From: Vibrio atlanticus
Lineage (GTDB): Bacteria > Pseudomonadota > Gammaproteobacteria > Enterobacterales > Vibrionaceae
DNA length: 64,000 bases
Direction: 5' to 3'
NCBI RefSeq assembly: GCF_024347315.1
Contig: NZ_AP025460.1
Coordinates: 1,674,001 to 1,738,000 of the forward strand
In this document: piece after piece, positions 45,341-53,146 of the stretch
How positions within the stretch are numbered: the stretch's first letter is position 1
Layout: the number at the start of each line of letters is the position of its first letter
The notes under the pieces: generated by a model
Seen by the model: the letters and a program-made list of their open reading frames with translations, nothing else
What the model was told of the DNA's origin: nothing
Database searches by the model: none
Position numbers and translations under genes: made by a program

Positions 45341-46183
45341 TTAATACTCACTCTTTTCTCTAACGAAGCGCGCAAACTTGGGTTTTCCATTTTGAGTAAA
45401 GCCATTGTAGCGAAAGGTAATACGGCTGCCGATCTCAGGCGGCGCAAGTCTCATTTGATCACTGAACCCGCTTCCGATATAAAACTCAACCCCTTCTTCC
45501 GTGTGAACCAAAATCGAACCCATCATCCCTTTATACTTCCCTGTCCCGCCTTTGTAGCCAATAACTGTGGCTTCGGCATCGTGATGCCTTTTTAGTTTTA
45601 ACAGGTCATTGCTTCGACCTGCTTGATAACGACTGGTGATCTTTCTGAGCATCAAACCTTCGCCATTACGTTCATCGACATTGTCCAATTGATAAAACAG
45701 AGCTTCTTCATTTTGAATAGGTAGATGTTCGATGTAGCTGACATGAGGTTCTCCAATCATACTTACCCAATGCAATATGTTGTAATAGCGCTTTTGATAA
45801 TCGCCAGTAGCCCCTGGCATATCAAACAGCATCAAGTCTATTTGGCGCCACGCAGCATCACTAGGTGTGTGATCGAGGACGGTAGATTGGACTAAGTGGA
45901 ACTTGCCTCTTCCTGCCCAGAGCTCCCCTTCGAGGTGTACCTTAGGTAAGTTTTTTGTAAACCACTTCGGTGAGTAAATGCGATTCCCATTTCGAGTATA
46001 AAGGTGTTGTCCGTCCCAAAGAGCACGAATCCCATCAAGCTTTTCACTCTTCCAGTATTCAGAAACATCAATGCCTTGTTGGTATGTGTTTGCGAGCACC
46101 AGATGATCAGGCGGTAAATAGGATGAATGAGAAGAAAGCGAACACGCCCATAGAGTTGCTATCGCCAATTTAGTTAATCTCAT
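45341..46183 (-). CDS. ATP-dependent DNA ligase of the LigE type, exported
   Basis: This 280-residue minimal ligase has an N-terminal signal peptide (about 1-21), the adenylation lysine 48 in SEKLDGIRA, motif III-like DLMLFDMPG, motif IV EGLMLRK, motif V LLKLKRHHDAEATV, and an OB-fold with ITFRYNGFTQNGKPKFARFVR. LigE enzymes act in the periplasm on nicked DNA, perhaps during natural DNA uptake. ATG at 46183 sits six bases after GGAG. Confidence 0.9.
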   Translation of the reverse strand: MRLTKLAIATLWACSLSSHSSYLPPDHLVLANTYQQGIDVSEYWKSEKLDGIRALWDGQHLYTRNGNRIYSPKWFTKNLPKVHLEGELWAGRGKFHLVQSTVLDHTPSDAAWRQIDLMLFDMPGATGDYQKRYYNILHWVSMIGEPHVSYIEHLPIQNEEALFYQLDNVDERNGEGLMLRKITSRYQAGRSNDLLKLKRHHDAEATVIGYKGGTGKYKGMMGSILVHTEEGVEFYIGSGFSDQMRLAPPEIGSRITFRYNGFTQNGKPKFARFVREKSEY

Positions 46184-46362
46184 CATCTGCTCCGTATTGA
46201 TATCTGTAGTGGTCAACAAACGCCTTTAATCCTAAGCGTTCTGACACGTAGCTAGACAACCTTTGCTAGAAGATGCGACCCACACATCAACCTTATTTAA
46301 CTTTTAATTTCATTCATATAATTAATGACTTATGGGTCTCAAATGTTCCGCCGTTTTTAGCT

Positions 46363-46395
46363 CTCATATTGAGAAACCAACTTTCTCAATATGAG
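46363..46395. promoter_or_regulatory. Inverted pair of SypG-type enhancer sites
   Basis: A perfect 14-bp inverted repeat (CTCATATTGAGAAA / TTTCTCAATATGAG) with a five-base spacer gives TTCTCA-N3-TG on each strand. The known V. fischeri SypG enhancer has that core. The right arm is about 83 bp upstream of the predicted start. Confidence 0.75.
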
Positions 46396-46445
46396 ATAGA
46401 GATTAGCAGTCGATTTAAGTTGTTGAAAAATATAAATATAAAAGT

Positions 46446-46461
46446 TGGCACATTCAGTGCA
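46446..46461 (+). promoter_or_regulatory. Sigma-54 promoter of sypABCD
   Basis: TGGCACATTCAGTGCA has a consensus -24 half and GC at -12 with exact spacing. The predicted start is near 46472, just before the sypA ribosome site. Confidence 0.82.
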
Positions 46462-46494
46462 GTTGTTCATACATACTTAAAAGGAGATATCGCT

Positions 46495-46824
46495 ATGGAA
46501 CTACGTAAGATTGATTTAAATACAACGACACTGACTCTTTCTATCTTCGGTGATTTAGATGCAGCAGGTAGCCGTGATGCTCAGACTGATATTGACGATG
46601 TAATCTCAAATGACGGCCACCCTGAAATCGAAGTCGATTTTAGCCAAGTTGAGTTTTTAGATTCATCTGGTGTTGGCGCAATTGTTTACATGTTCAAACG
46701 CCTAACTGAACGCGAACGCAACATGCGACTTGAAAATGTGACTGGTCAGCCTCTTGAAATTATGAACTTGTTACGTATTGGCCACGCTATCCCAGTAAAT
46801 TCAAAAAATCCTACAAATTCATGA
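46495..46824 (+). CDS. sypA: STAS-domain anti-sigma antagonist-like protein SypA
   Basis: This 109-residue single STAS domain has the phospho-site motif FLDSSGVGAIVYMF with serines 57 and 58. In V. fischeri the unphosphorylated form of SypA promotes biofilm formation and SypE controls its state. AAGGAG precedes the ATG at 46495; the frame is open upstream but that part covers the promoter. It opens the syp transcript. No SypE-like kinase/phosphatase gene is present in the visible locus. Confidence 0.88.
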   Translation: MELRKIDLNTTTLTLSIFGDLDAAGSRDAQTDIDDVISNDGHPEIEVDFSQVEFLDSSGVGAIVYMFKRLTERERNMRLENVTGQPLEIMNLLRIGHAIPVNSKNPTNS

Positions 46825-46886
46825 AGATCCACTAAGCTAGAAGTAACAAAACATAATAATAAAAAGTAAAAACATAGGACGTTGGC

Positions 46887-47723
46887 ATGAAAATACTGAA
46901 AAGCTACATAGCCCTTTCTCTGTCTGCTTTAGTTCTAGGTGGCTGTACTAGCTACCCTGAACAAGGCACTGGCGGCTTGGCTGAAAGTTATGACTCTATT
47001 AATTACCAAAATTCCGACTTTTCTCCTGTCATGCCAGACGAGCCTCTTGGTCCTGAACACGGATTACGTTTTGATTGGCAACTGGCTAAATTACATCTTG
47101 ATGCCTTGATTCAAGAAGGCGCCCGTTGGTGCTTCCCCGCTGCTGTTGTGCAAGCGATAGAGAAGCAAAATCGTATCGCTCGCGAACTACAAGGTGGCCT
47201 GCTTCTAGATGCGGCAAACGACTTAGTCATTCAAAGAAAACGTTTAAACGAACTTGAAGTCCAACTGGACTATGTGACGTCACAAGCACGGTGTGAACCA
47301 CCAAAAAATGAAAACCAATTTAGAATGCAATTGTCGGTTATCGAGCAGTTGTACGACCTGCTTAATGTTGACAACCAATTCGCGGAAAACTCTACTGAAG
47401 TCAATCCCAAATACATGGGACGACTTGCCGAGGCAACAACGCTTCTGAAAGAACATAAATCTCTAGACCTTGTTGTTACGGGTCATGCCGATGCCACGGG
47501 TACCGAAGAATATAACGATGACTTGGCACTTGGACGAGCTAAACAAGTCGAACGCTACCTAACTATTTTTGGCTTAGGTGCTCAGCGAATCAAAGCAGTG
47601 TCTGTTGGTGAAACGGTTCCTCTTTTTGAAGGCGAATCTGACGGTACGCGTTTAACCAACCGCAGAGTGAGTATCGAAGTTATCTCCCCTAAGAACGCTG
47701 AGAAAATGGGAGGTGGATTATGA
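46887..47723 (+). CDS. sypB: OmpA-family outer-membrane lipoprotein SypB
   Basis: This 278-residue protein has a lipobox LVLGGC (Cys about 20), a middle region of about 130 residues and a C-terminal OmpA domain that binds peptidoglycan (VVTGHADATGTEEYNDDLALGRAKQVERYL and NRRVSIEV). It likely belongs to the envelope machinery exporting the syp polysaccharide. Its end overlaps the sypC start by four bases (ATGA). Confidence 0.86.
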   Translation: MKILKSYIALSLSALVLGGCTSYPEQGTGGLAESYDSINYQNSDFSPVMPDEPLGPEHGLRFDWQLAKLHLDALIQEGARWCFPAAVVQAIEKQNRIARELQGGLLLDAANDLVIQRKRLNELEVQLDYVTSQARCEPPKNENQFRMQLSVIEQLYDLLNVDNQFAENSTEVNPKYMGRLAEATTLLKEHKSLDLVVTGHADATGTEEYNDDLALGRAKQVERYLTIFGLGAQRIKAVSVGETVPLFEGESDGTRLTNRRVSIEVISPKNAEKMGGGL

Positions 47724-49819
47724 AATTATTGATCGCTTTTATCATCACCCTATCGTTAAGCTTTACGTATGTTGCGAATGCTAACGAAGAGTTTTCAGAC
47801 GCGGTTCAAGTCGGTGACCTTATCCAAGTTAACGTACCCGGTGAAAGTACGTTGAACAAAGGGTTCCAAGTGGATAAACGTGGCCGCATTACCCTTCCTG
47901 AAGTGGGCGCCGTATTTGTTGCGGGTTATAACAGTGAACAACTTAACAAAGTCGTTTTAGAGTCACTGGCTACCGCTTATAAAGATCTTTCAAACGCTTC
48001 GGTATATGTAAAAGAGCAGCAAATTATCATCTACGTGCAAGGTTATGTAGAACAACCCGGTGAATACACACTGGCGTTAGGCTCAAGTATCCAAATGGCA
48101 CTTTACGCAGCAGGTGGATTACGTCCCGGCGCACAACTGGACAAATTGATACTTAAGCGAGGTGCGGACAAGAATGAGTTTAACTACAAACGATTCCTTG
48201 ATTCTGGTGATGAATCAACACTACCTACTCTGCAATCACTGGATTCGCTTTTTGTTCCGGCATCGCCATTAGTAGGTAATATTGAACAAGAATTCGATGC
48301 TGCCAAGCTTGCAAACTCAGGTGACAGTGCCGACTCTCGCAATTCGATTAAAGTGTTTGGTGAGGTAAACGCGCCAGGTTCGTTCACTTACAAAGAGAAC
48401 ACCGACCTTGTCGACGTATTAATGCGTTCAGGCGGGGTAACTCGCTATGCCAGTGTTGAACAAATCCGAGTAATTTCAAATAATACGCCTACGCTGTTCA
48501 ACCTTAAGAGTTATTTGGATTCTGGTGACGAAAGCCTACTTCCAATCTTACGCCCAGGTGCAACGATTTTTGTGCCGAAGCAAGAGGAAGAGATCAAATC
48601 CGGCGCAAACATGGTTTACGTTATGGGTGAAGTCGCTGCCCCTGGCGCTTTTGAAGGAAAGAGAGACGCTACCTTCATGGATATCCTTGCCAATGCTGGC
48701 GGCCCAACTCGATTTGCAGAGTCGCGTCAAATACGCGTAATCAAAGCGGATGGTCGAGTACTTAAATTCGATTTAGCGGCTTACACTGAAGGCTTGCCTA
48801 ACTCTAACCCACCGAATATTAAAGCCGGTGACGCGATCTTTGTTCCTGAGAAAACCGACATGAACGAGAAATCTTGGTTAAAGATTGCACCAGACAGAGC
48901 AGTTAACGTGATCGGTGAGGTGAATCGACCTGGTCGTATAGAATGGTCAGATGAAATGAACTTTATGGGATTATTGGCACACGTCGGCGGCCCCACGCTA
49001 CGCGCTGACACATCGAAAATTGAAGTCGTAACGGGTAGAAAGTTGGTTGTGTTTAATCTTGATGATTTCATCAGAAATGGTGCGCCACGAGATCTGATGC
49101 CACAAATTCGTGCAGGCTCTATCGTCCGTGTCCACGACTTGCCACAAGATCCGTCAGACAATAAATCTCAATGGGTACGTCAAAGCTCTGATGCTTCGAT
49201 CTACATTTTTGGACAAGTGAATGCACCGGGTCGCTACCGCTTCACCAAAGACATGCACTTTCTTGACATTTTGTCTGCAGCTGACGGGCCTACTAAGGAT
49301 GCCGATATACACAACGTGCGTGTAACGCACCGCGATAAAACCTACTCTAAAGTAAGCAAACTCAATTTATCGCTGTACTTCGAAACCGGTGACGAATCGT
49401 TACTGCCAAATGTAACTACAGGTGACACTATTTATATCCCAGAGAAAGGTAAAAACTGGTTAGATACACCGAAAGAAGAAACCGTTCGTGTACTTGGCGC
49501 GATTAACAACCCAGGACGTTATGTGTTTAACGACAACATGACCATTTTAGATATATTGGCAGAGGCGGCGGGCCCTACTGATAACGCTTACGTAGAGAAA
49601 ATTACCATTGTGAATATGTCTTGTTGCCAAGGTCAAGCTCGTACCTTCGACCTTGTTGAATTCAGCAAAACAGCCAACATTTATAACCTACCAGTACTGC
49701 GCGCTGGTGACACTATCTACATCCCAGATCGCCGAGAGAGCTTTATGGAAAAAGCTCGTGTAGGTCTAGAAGACATATTACGTCTAACAACAATGATCGT
49801 CTTAATAGGAGCTTTATAA
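47720..49819 (+). CDS. sypC: Polysaccharide export protein with six SLBB-like repeats (SypC)
   Basis: This 699-residue protein has a signal peptide (1-22), a Poly_export domain (about 28-98) and six SLBB-type repeats. The repeats begin near residues 102, 210, 299, 394, 494 and 589, each with a V.G.V..PG core and a later (A/V)GG or (A/D)G. Wza-like exporters usually have two such domains, so the barrel stack here may be much longer or span more of the periplasm. No lipobox is present. It overlaps sypB and shares one base with sypD. Confidence 0.88.
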   Translation: MKLLIAFIITLSLSFTYVANANEEFSDAVQVGDLIQVNVPGESTLNKGFQVDKRGRITLPEVGAVFVAGYNSEQLNKVVLESLATAYKDLSNASVYVKEQQIIIYVQGYVEQPGEYTLALGSSIQMALYAAGGLRPGAQLDKLILKRGADKNEFNYKRFLDSGDESTLPTLQSLDSLFVPASPLVGNIEQEFDAAKLANSGDSADSRNSIKVFGEVNAPGSFTYKENTDLVDVLMRSGGVTRYASVEQIRVISNNTPTLFNLKSYLDSGDESLLPILRPGATIFVPKQEEEIKSGANMVYVMGEVAAPGAFEGKRDATFMDILANAGGPTRFAESRQIRVIKADGRVLKFDLAAYTEGLPNSNPPNIKAGDAIFVPEKTDMNEKSWLKIAPDRAVNVIGEVNRPGRIEWSDEMNFMGLLAHVGGPTLRADTSKIEVVTGRKLVVFNLDDFIRNGAPRDLMPQIRAGSIVRVHDLPQDPSDNKSQWVRQSSDASIYIFGQVNAPGRYRFTKDMHFLDILSAADGPTKDADIHNVRVTHRDKTYSKVSKLNLSLYFETGDESLLPNVTTGDTIYIPEKGKNWLDTPKEETVRVLGAINNPGRYVFNDNMTILDILAEAAGPTDNAYVEKITIVNMSCCQGQARTFDLVEFSKTANIYNLPVLRAGDTIYIPDRRESFMEKARVGLEDILRLTTMIVLIGAL

Positions 49820-50508
49820 TGACTATTTCAGCAATCCAAGCAGAAGTAGAACAACTGTATCTAGCTTCTGAACTTAACGGACAGAAATCGATTTGCGTGA
49901 CTGCCTGTCATTCAGGTGACGGCGTAACCTCTATTGCAACTGCATTAGCAGAACGTTTTCTCCTTGCTGGTCATTCTACGCTTTATGTTGACCTCAACTT
50001 ATACAATCCTGCTTTTAAAGATTTGAACATGTTGGAAGACAATCAACAGGGACAGTTAATTGAACATGTCGAGTCTCATCGTACGTTTATCGGTGTCCCT
50101 GCTCCACAAATTGCATCAACGCAATTGGCTTATAAAGATCCGACAACGTTACAAAAAGTGGTGAACAAATGGTTAGAGAAATACGATCGAGTCATCATTG
50201 ATACCTCACCGCTTCTCAATATTAACAAAGGGAATATCCCCGCACAGTCTGTTGCGAGTGCCTGTGACAGCACATTGATGGTTGTCGCCTATGGTGAAAC
50301 CTCTAGTCACCACCTAGAACAAGCGAAAAAGCTGCTTGATGCGCAGAGTATCAATCTTATGGGTTGTGTGATGAACATGAAACAAACACCTAGCTTTGCA
50401 CAAGAGTTGGTAAGACAAATCAATCGCATGAAATTTCTTCCAACTAAACTTCGCGATAGCTTGGCCAATAAGCTTTACCAAAATGAGTTTTTAAATCTAC
50501 CGATGTAA
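49819..50508 (+). CDS. sypD: BY-kinase-like P-loop protein with degenerate Walker A (SypD)
   Basis: This 229-residue protein resembles the cytoplasmic domain of bacterial tyrosine kinases (CpsD/CapB) that control polysaccharide chain assembly. Walker A reads SGDGVTS at 32-38, with Val36 in the lysine position. The A' motif LYVDLNLYNP (55-64) and B motif VIIDTSPLL are kept. The C terminus has no tyrosine cluster. It may bind but not hydrolyse nucleotide, or act as a structural partner of the chain-length protein SypO. It is the last gene before the 598-bp gap. Confidence 0.85.
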   Translation: MTISAIQAEVEQLYLASELNGQKSICVTACHSGDGVTSIATALAERFLLAGHSTLYVDLNLYNPAFKDLNMLEDNQQGQLIEHVESHRTFIGVPAPQIASTQLAYKDPTTLQKVVNKWLEKYDRVIIDTSPLLNINKGNIPAQSVASACDSTLMVVAYGETSSHHLEQAKKLLDAQSINLMGCVMNMKQTPSFAQELVRQINRMKFLPTKLRDSLANKLYQNEFLNLPM

Positions 50509-51106
50509 CTTTTCTGCGCCACGATAGCTTTTTTGTACAACTATAGCTTTTGTGTGCAACTTAGTATTCTTGTGCAGCTGTATGGCTGTCATTAATCCCT
50601 GACAGCCACCGTGCCTATTGGACTCACGCCAAAACACTGCAAAACCAAGTTGGGCATTTTTGACGAAATTATTGTTAAAAATACGATTTTAAAAACCATT
50701 CAACGCACTTCGCACACTTCGAATGTGGTCTTACCACCTTTAAAACCCTTCAAAAATCAACCGCCCATGCCTAACTTTATCGGTAATGTGACACAAACGG
50801 TTAAAGTGCCATGTAAATCGCATCAAAGATGGAATTCGTACGATTATTCCCTAAGATTATAAATAGAGGTGGTTTTTGACGAATTTGTAATAGTTTGACA
50901 AAGTTATCCGACGGCTGTTGAAACACAGTGGATGAATTGGCAAATCACACTTCACTGACTTTGCACGTTTATCTATTCAAACTTCACCCATCCCTCCTTC
51001 TGCTCAAATGGTTCAAATACACGGAAAGGATCACCATCGAGCAATTTAGATAATCAATTTACCTTGGTTACCTTAGTTGTATTATTAAAGAGAAAGGAAA
51101 CTCAAT
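50509..51106. other. Long intergenic region between sypD and proX
   Basis: No convincing gene is seen in these 598 bases. There is a stem-loop at 50583-50608 (TGGCTGTC / GACAGCCA, no T tract) and two copies of TTTTTGACGAA at 50657-50667 and 50873-50883. The proX promoter should lie in the last 200 bases; AAGGA precedes proX. Confidence 0.6.
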
Positions 51107-52099
51107 ATGAAATACAAGTTAAGCTCCGTATTTTTGTTAGTAGCAGCAGCCAGCGGTAATGCTAACGCTGGAGAATGTGGCAGCGTAACAATCGCAGATA
51201 TGAACTGGAACTCTGCAACACTGATCGCCAATATCGACCAATTCATCCTAGAACATGGTTATGGGTGTGATGCCGAACTTATCCCTGGCGACACTATGCC
51301 AACAGGCACATCCATGATTGAAAAAGGCCAGCCTGATGTTGCACCTGAACTTTGGAGCAACAGCTTAAAAGACGCATTAGATAAAGGTGTCGAAGAAAAA
51401 CGTCTTCGCTATGCAGGTAAATCACTTGTGAACGGCGGCGAAGAAGGTTTTTGGGTTCCAGCTTACCTCGTTAAACAATACCCAGAGATGGCAACCATCG
51501 AAGGCGTGCGTAAAAACGCTAGCTTATTTAAGCACCCTGAAGACCCAGATACATCAGCATTCTACAGTTGCCCAGCAGGCTGGAACTGTCAGATCAGCGC
51601 CGGAAACTTGTTTAACGCTCTTGAGCTGGAAAACAGTGGTTTCACGATTGTTGATCCAGGCTCGAGTGCCGGCTTATCTGGCTCTATCGCAAAAGCTTAT
51701 GAGCGCGAAGAAGCTTGGTTTGGTTACTACTGGGCACCAACCGCTGTTCTAGGTAAATACGACATGGTTAAAGTCGACTTTGGCAGTGGCGTTAATGAGG
51801 AAGAGTTCCTTAACTGTACCACCAAAGAAGACTGTGAATCGCCAAAAGCGACCATGTACCCGCCTTCACCCGTTCATACTATCACCACTGAGAGTTTTGC
51901 GTCACGTGCTCCTGAAGCTTATGACTACTTCACTAAACGTGGTTTCACAAACGACAAAATGAACTCGCTGCTTGCTTGGATGGAAGACAACCAAGCCGAT
52001 GGTGAAGAAGCAAGTTTGCATTTCTTGAGTGAATTCCCAGAAGTATGGCACCCATGGGTTTCTGAAGAAGTGGCTAAGAAAGTTGAAGCCGAACTCTAA
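51107..52099 (+). CDS. proX: Glycine betaine/proline ABC transporter binding protein ProX
   Basis: This 330-residue periplasmic protein has a signal peptide (1-21, ending NANA) and an OpuAC domain. The N-terminal core is VTIADMNWNSATLIANI, with aromatic residues later (FWVPAYL, WFGYYWAPT) that can form a cation-pi box for betaine. Four cysteines (for example SCPAGWNC) suggest disulfides. It is first in a proX-proW-proV order, the reverse of E. coli proVWX. It stands between sypD and the HPt gene, inside the biofilm locus. Confidence 0.92.
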   Translation: MKYKLSSVFLLVAAASGNANAGECGSVTIADMNWNSATLIANIDQFILEHGYGCDAELIPGDTMPTGTSMIEKGQPDVAPELWSNSLKDALDKGVEEKRLRYAGKSLVNGGEEGFWVPAYLVKQYPEMATIEGVRKNASLFKHPEDPDTSAFYSCPAGWNCQISAGNLFNALELENSGFTIVDPGSSAGLSGSIAKAYEREEAWFGYYWAPTAVLGKYDMVKVDFGSGVNEEEFLNCTTKEDCESPKATMYPPSPVHTITTESFASRAPEAYDYFTKRGFTNDKMNSLLAWMEDNQADGEEASLHFLSEFPEVWHPWVSEEVAKKVEAEL

Positions 52100-52177
52100 A
52101 AGCTTGGTTTAACAACAAGTAATTACGCTTCAACAATAGAACAGAAATAACGTCGCTATACTTGATGTTATTCATGA

Positions 52178-52231
52178 TTCGGAGCCCTTTTCATAGGCGA
52201 TTACCTCATCGTATGAACAAGTGGCTCCGAA
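52178..52231 (+). promoter_or_regulatory. Long stem-loop between proX and proW
   Basis: An outer stem TTCGGAGCC / GGCTCCGAA (9 bp) encloses an inner TTCATA / TATGAA stem, ending just before the proW ribosome site. It could stabilise proX mRNA or tune proW translation. Confidence 0.7.
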
Positions 52232-52246
52232 CTATAAGGATATAAA

Positions 52247-53146
52247 ATGGCTGACACCAATTGGTTATCAACCTTTCCAGAGATGGAACGCGCTGATTTA
52301 AGAACCATAAAAAAGACGCTAGATGGCGCATACCGTGAATTCTCTCGTGAATACGGTGAAATGATTGAATCTCTATTTGACCCTCTTCTTTCATTCCTGG
52401 TTTGGTTTGAAAAACTTCTTATCTCAACCCCTTGGATTATAGTCCTCGCTGTTTGTACAAGCCTTGTCTACGCAGCGAGTCGTTCTTGGAAACTGGCTTT
52501 AGGTTGTGTCGTTTCCCTGCTCCTAATTGGTTATTTTGGTATGTGGGAAGACACCATGCGTACGCTCAGTATCATCACTGTGTGTACCTTGGTTTCGATA
52601 TTCTTAGGCATTCCGATTGGCATTGCGATGGCTCGCTCAAATCGAGCGCAATCTATCGTTACGCCGATGCTTGATATCATGCAAACCATGCCGGCATTCG
52701 TTTACTTGATCCCAGTGGTAATGCTACTCGGCATAGGTAAGATTCCAGGGCTGATCGCCGTGGTTATCTACGCGATTCCACCTGTGATTCGTTTAACCAA
52801 CCTAGGCATACGCTTAGTCGACAAAGAAGTATTGGAAGCGGCTACCGCTTTTGGTGCGAGCAAAAAGCAACGCTTATGGGGTGTTCAACTACCGTTAGCG
52901 ATGCCAACGATCATGGCGGGTATCAACCAAACCATCATGATGGCACTGTCTATGGTTGTTATCGCATCCATGATTGGCGTGAAAGGCCTAGGACAACCAG
53001 TTCTTAAATCCATCACCAACCAATACTTCACATTAGGCTTGATGAATGGTTTCGCCATTGTTGCCCTAGCAATCCTTTTTGACCGCGCTTCGCAGGCGTA
53101 CGCAAGAAGAACCAATGCGCACCTAGGAGGAATCAAGCATGACTAA
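52247..53146 (+). CDS. proW: Glycine betaine/proline ABC transporter permease ProW
   Basis: This 299-residue permease has about six to seven membrane helices after an N-terminal cytoplasmic region, and an EAA loop (LEAATAFGASKKQRLWGVQLPLAMP near 197-221) for ProV. The DIMQTMPAFVYLIPVVMLLGIGKIPG segment is characteristic. It overlaps proV by eight bases, with the proV ribosome site (GGAGGA) inside its last codons. Confidence 0.93.
   Translation: MADTNWLSTFPEMERADLRTIKKTLDGAYREFSREYGEMIESLFDPLLSFLVWFEKLLISTPWIIVLAVCTSLVYAASRSWKLALGCVVSLLLIGYFGMWEDTMRTLSIITVCTLVSIFLGIPIGIAMARSNRAQSIVTPMLDIMQTMPAFVYLIPVVMLLGIGKIPGLIAVVIYAIPPVIRLTNLGIRLVDKEVLEAATAFGASKKQRLWGVQLPLAMPTIMAGINQTIMMALSMVVIASMIGVKGLGQPVLKSITNQYFTLGLMNGFAIVALAILFDRASQAYARRTNAHLGGIKHD

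Larger units (their letters stand above)
46184..46494. other. Control region upstream of the syp locus
   Basis: These 311 bases between the divergent ligase gene and sypA hold a perfect inverted pair of SypG-type sites and a sigma-54 promoter, listed separately. No gene is seen. Confidence 0.75.

Noticed and set aside
46273..46494. N-terminal extension of sypA
   Set aside because: The open frame upstream of 46495 covers the SypG sites and sigma-54 promoter, and AAGGAG marks the later ATG.
50583..50608. Terminator of sypD
   Set aside because: The stem has no T tract after it; kept only as an unexplained hairpin.
50611..50862. An 83-codon open frame between sypD and proX
   Set aside because: No ribosome site, unusual composition and no recognisable motif.
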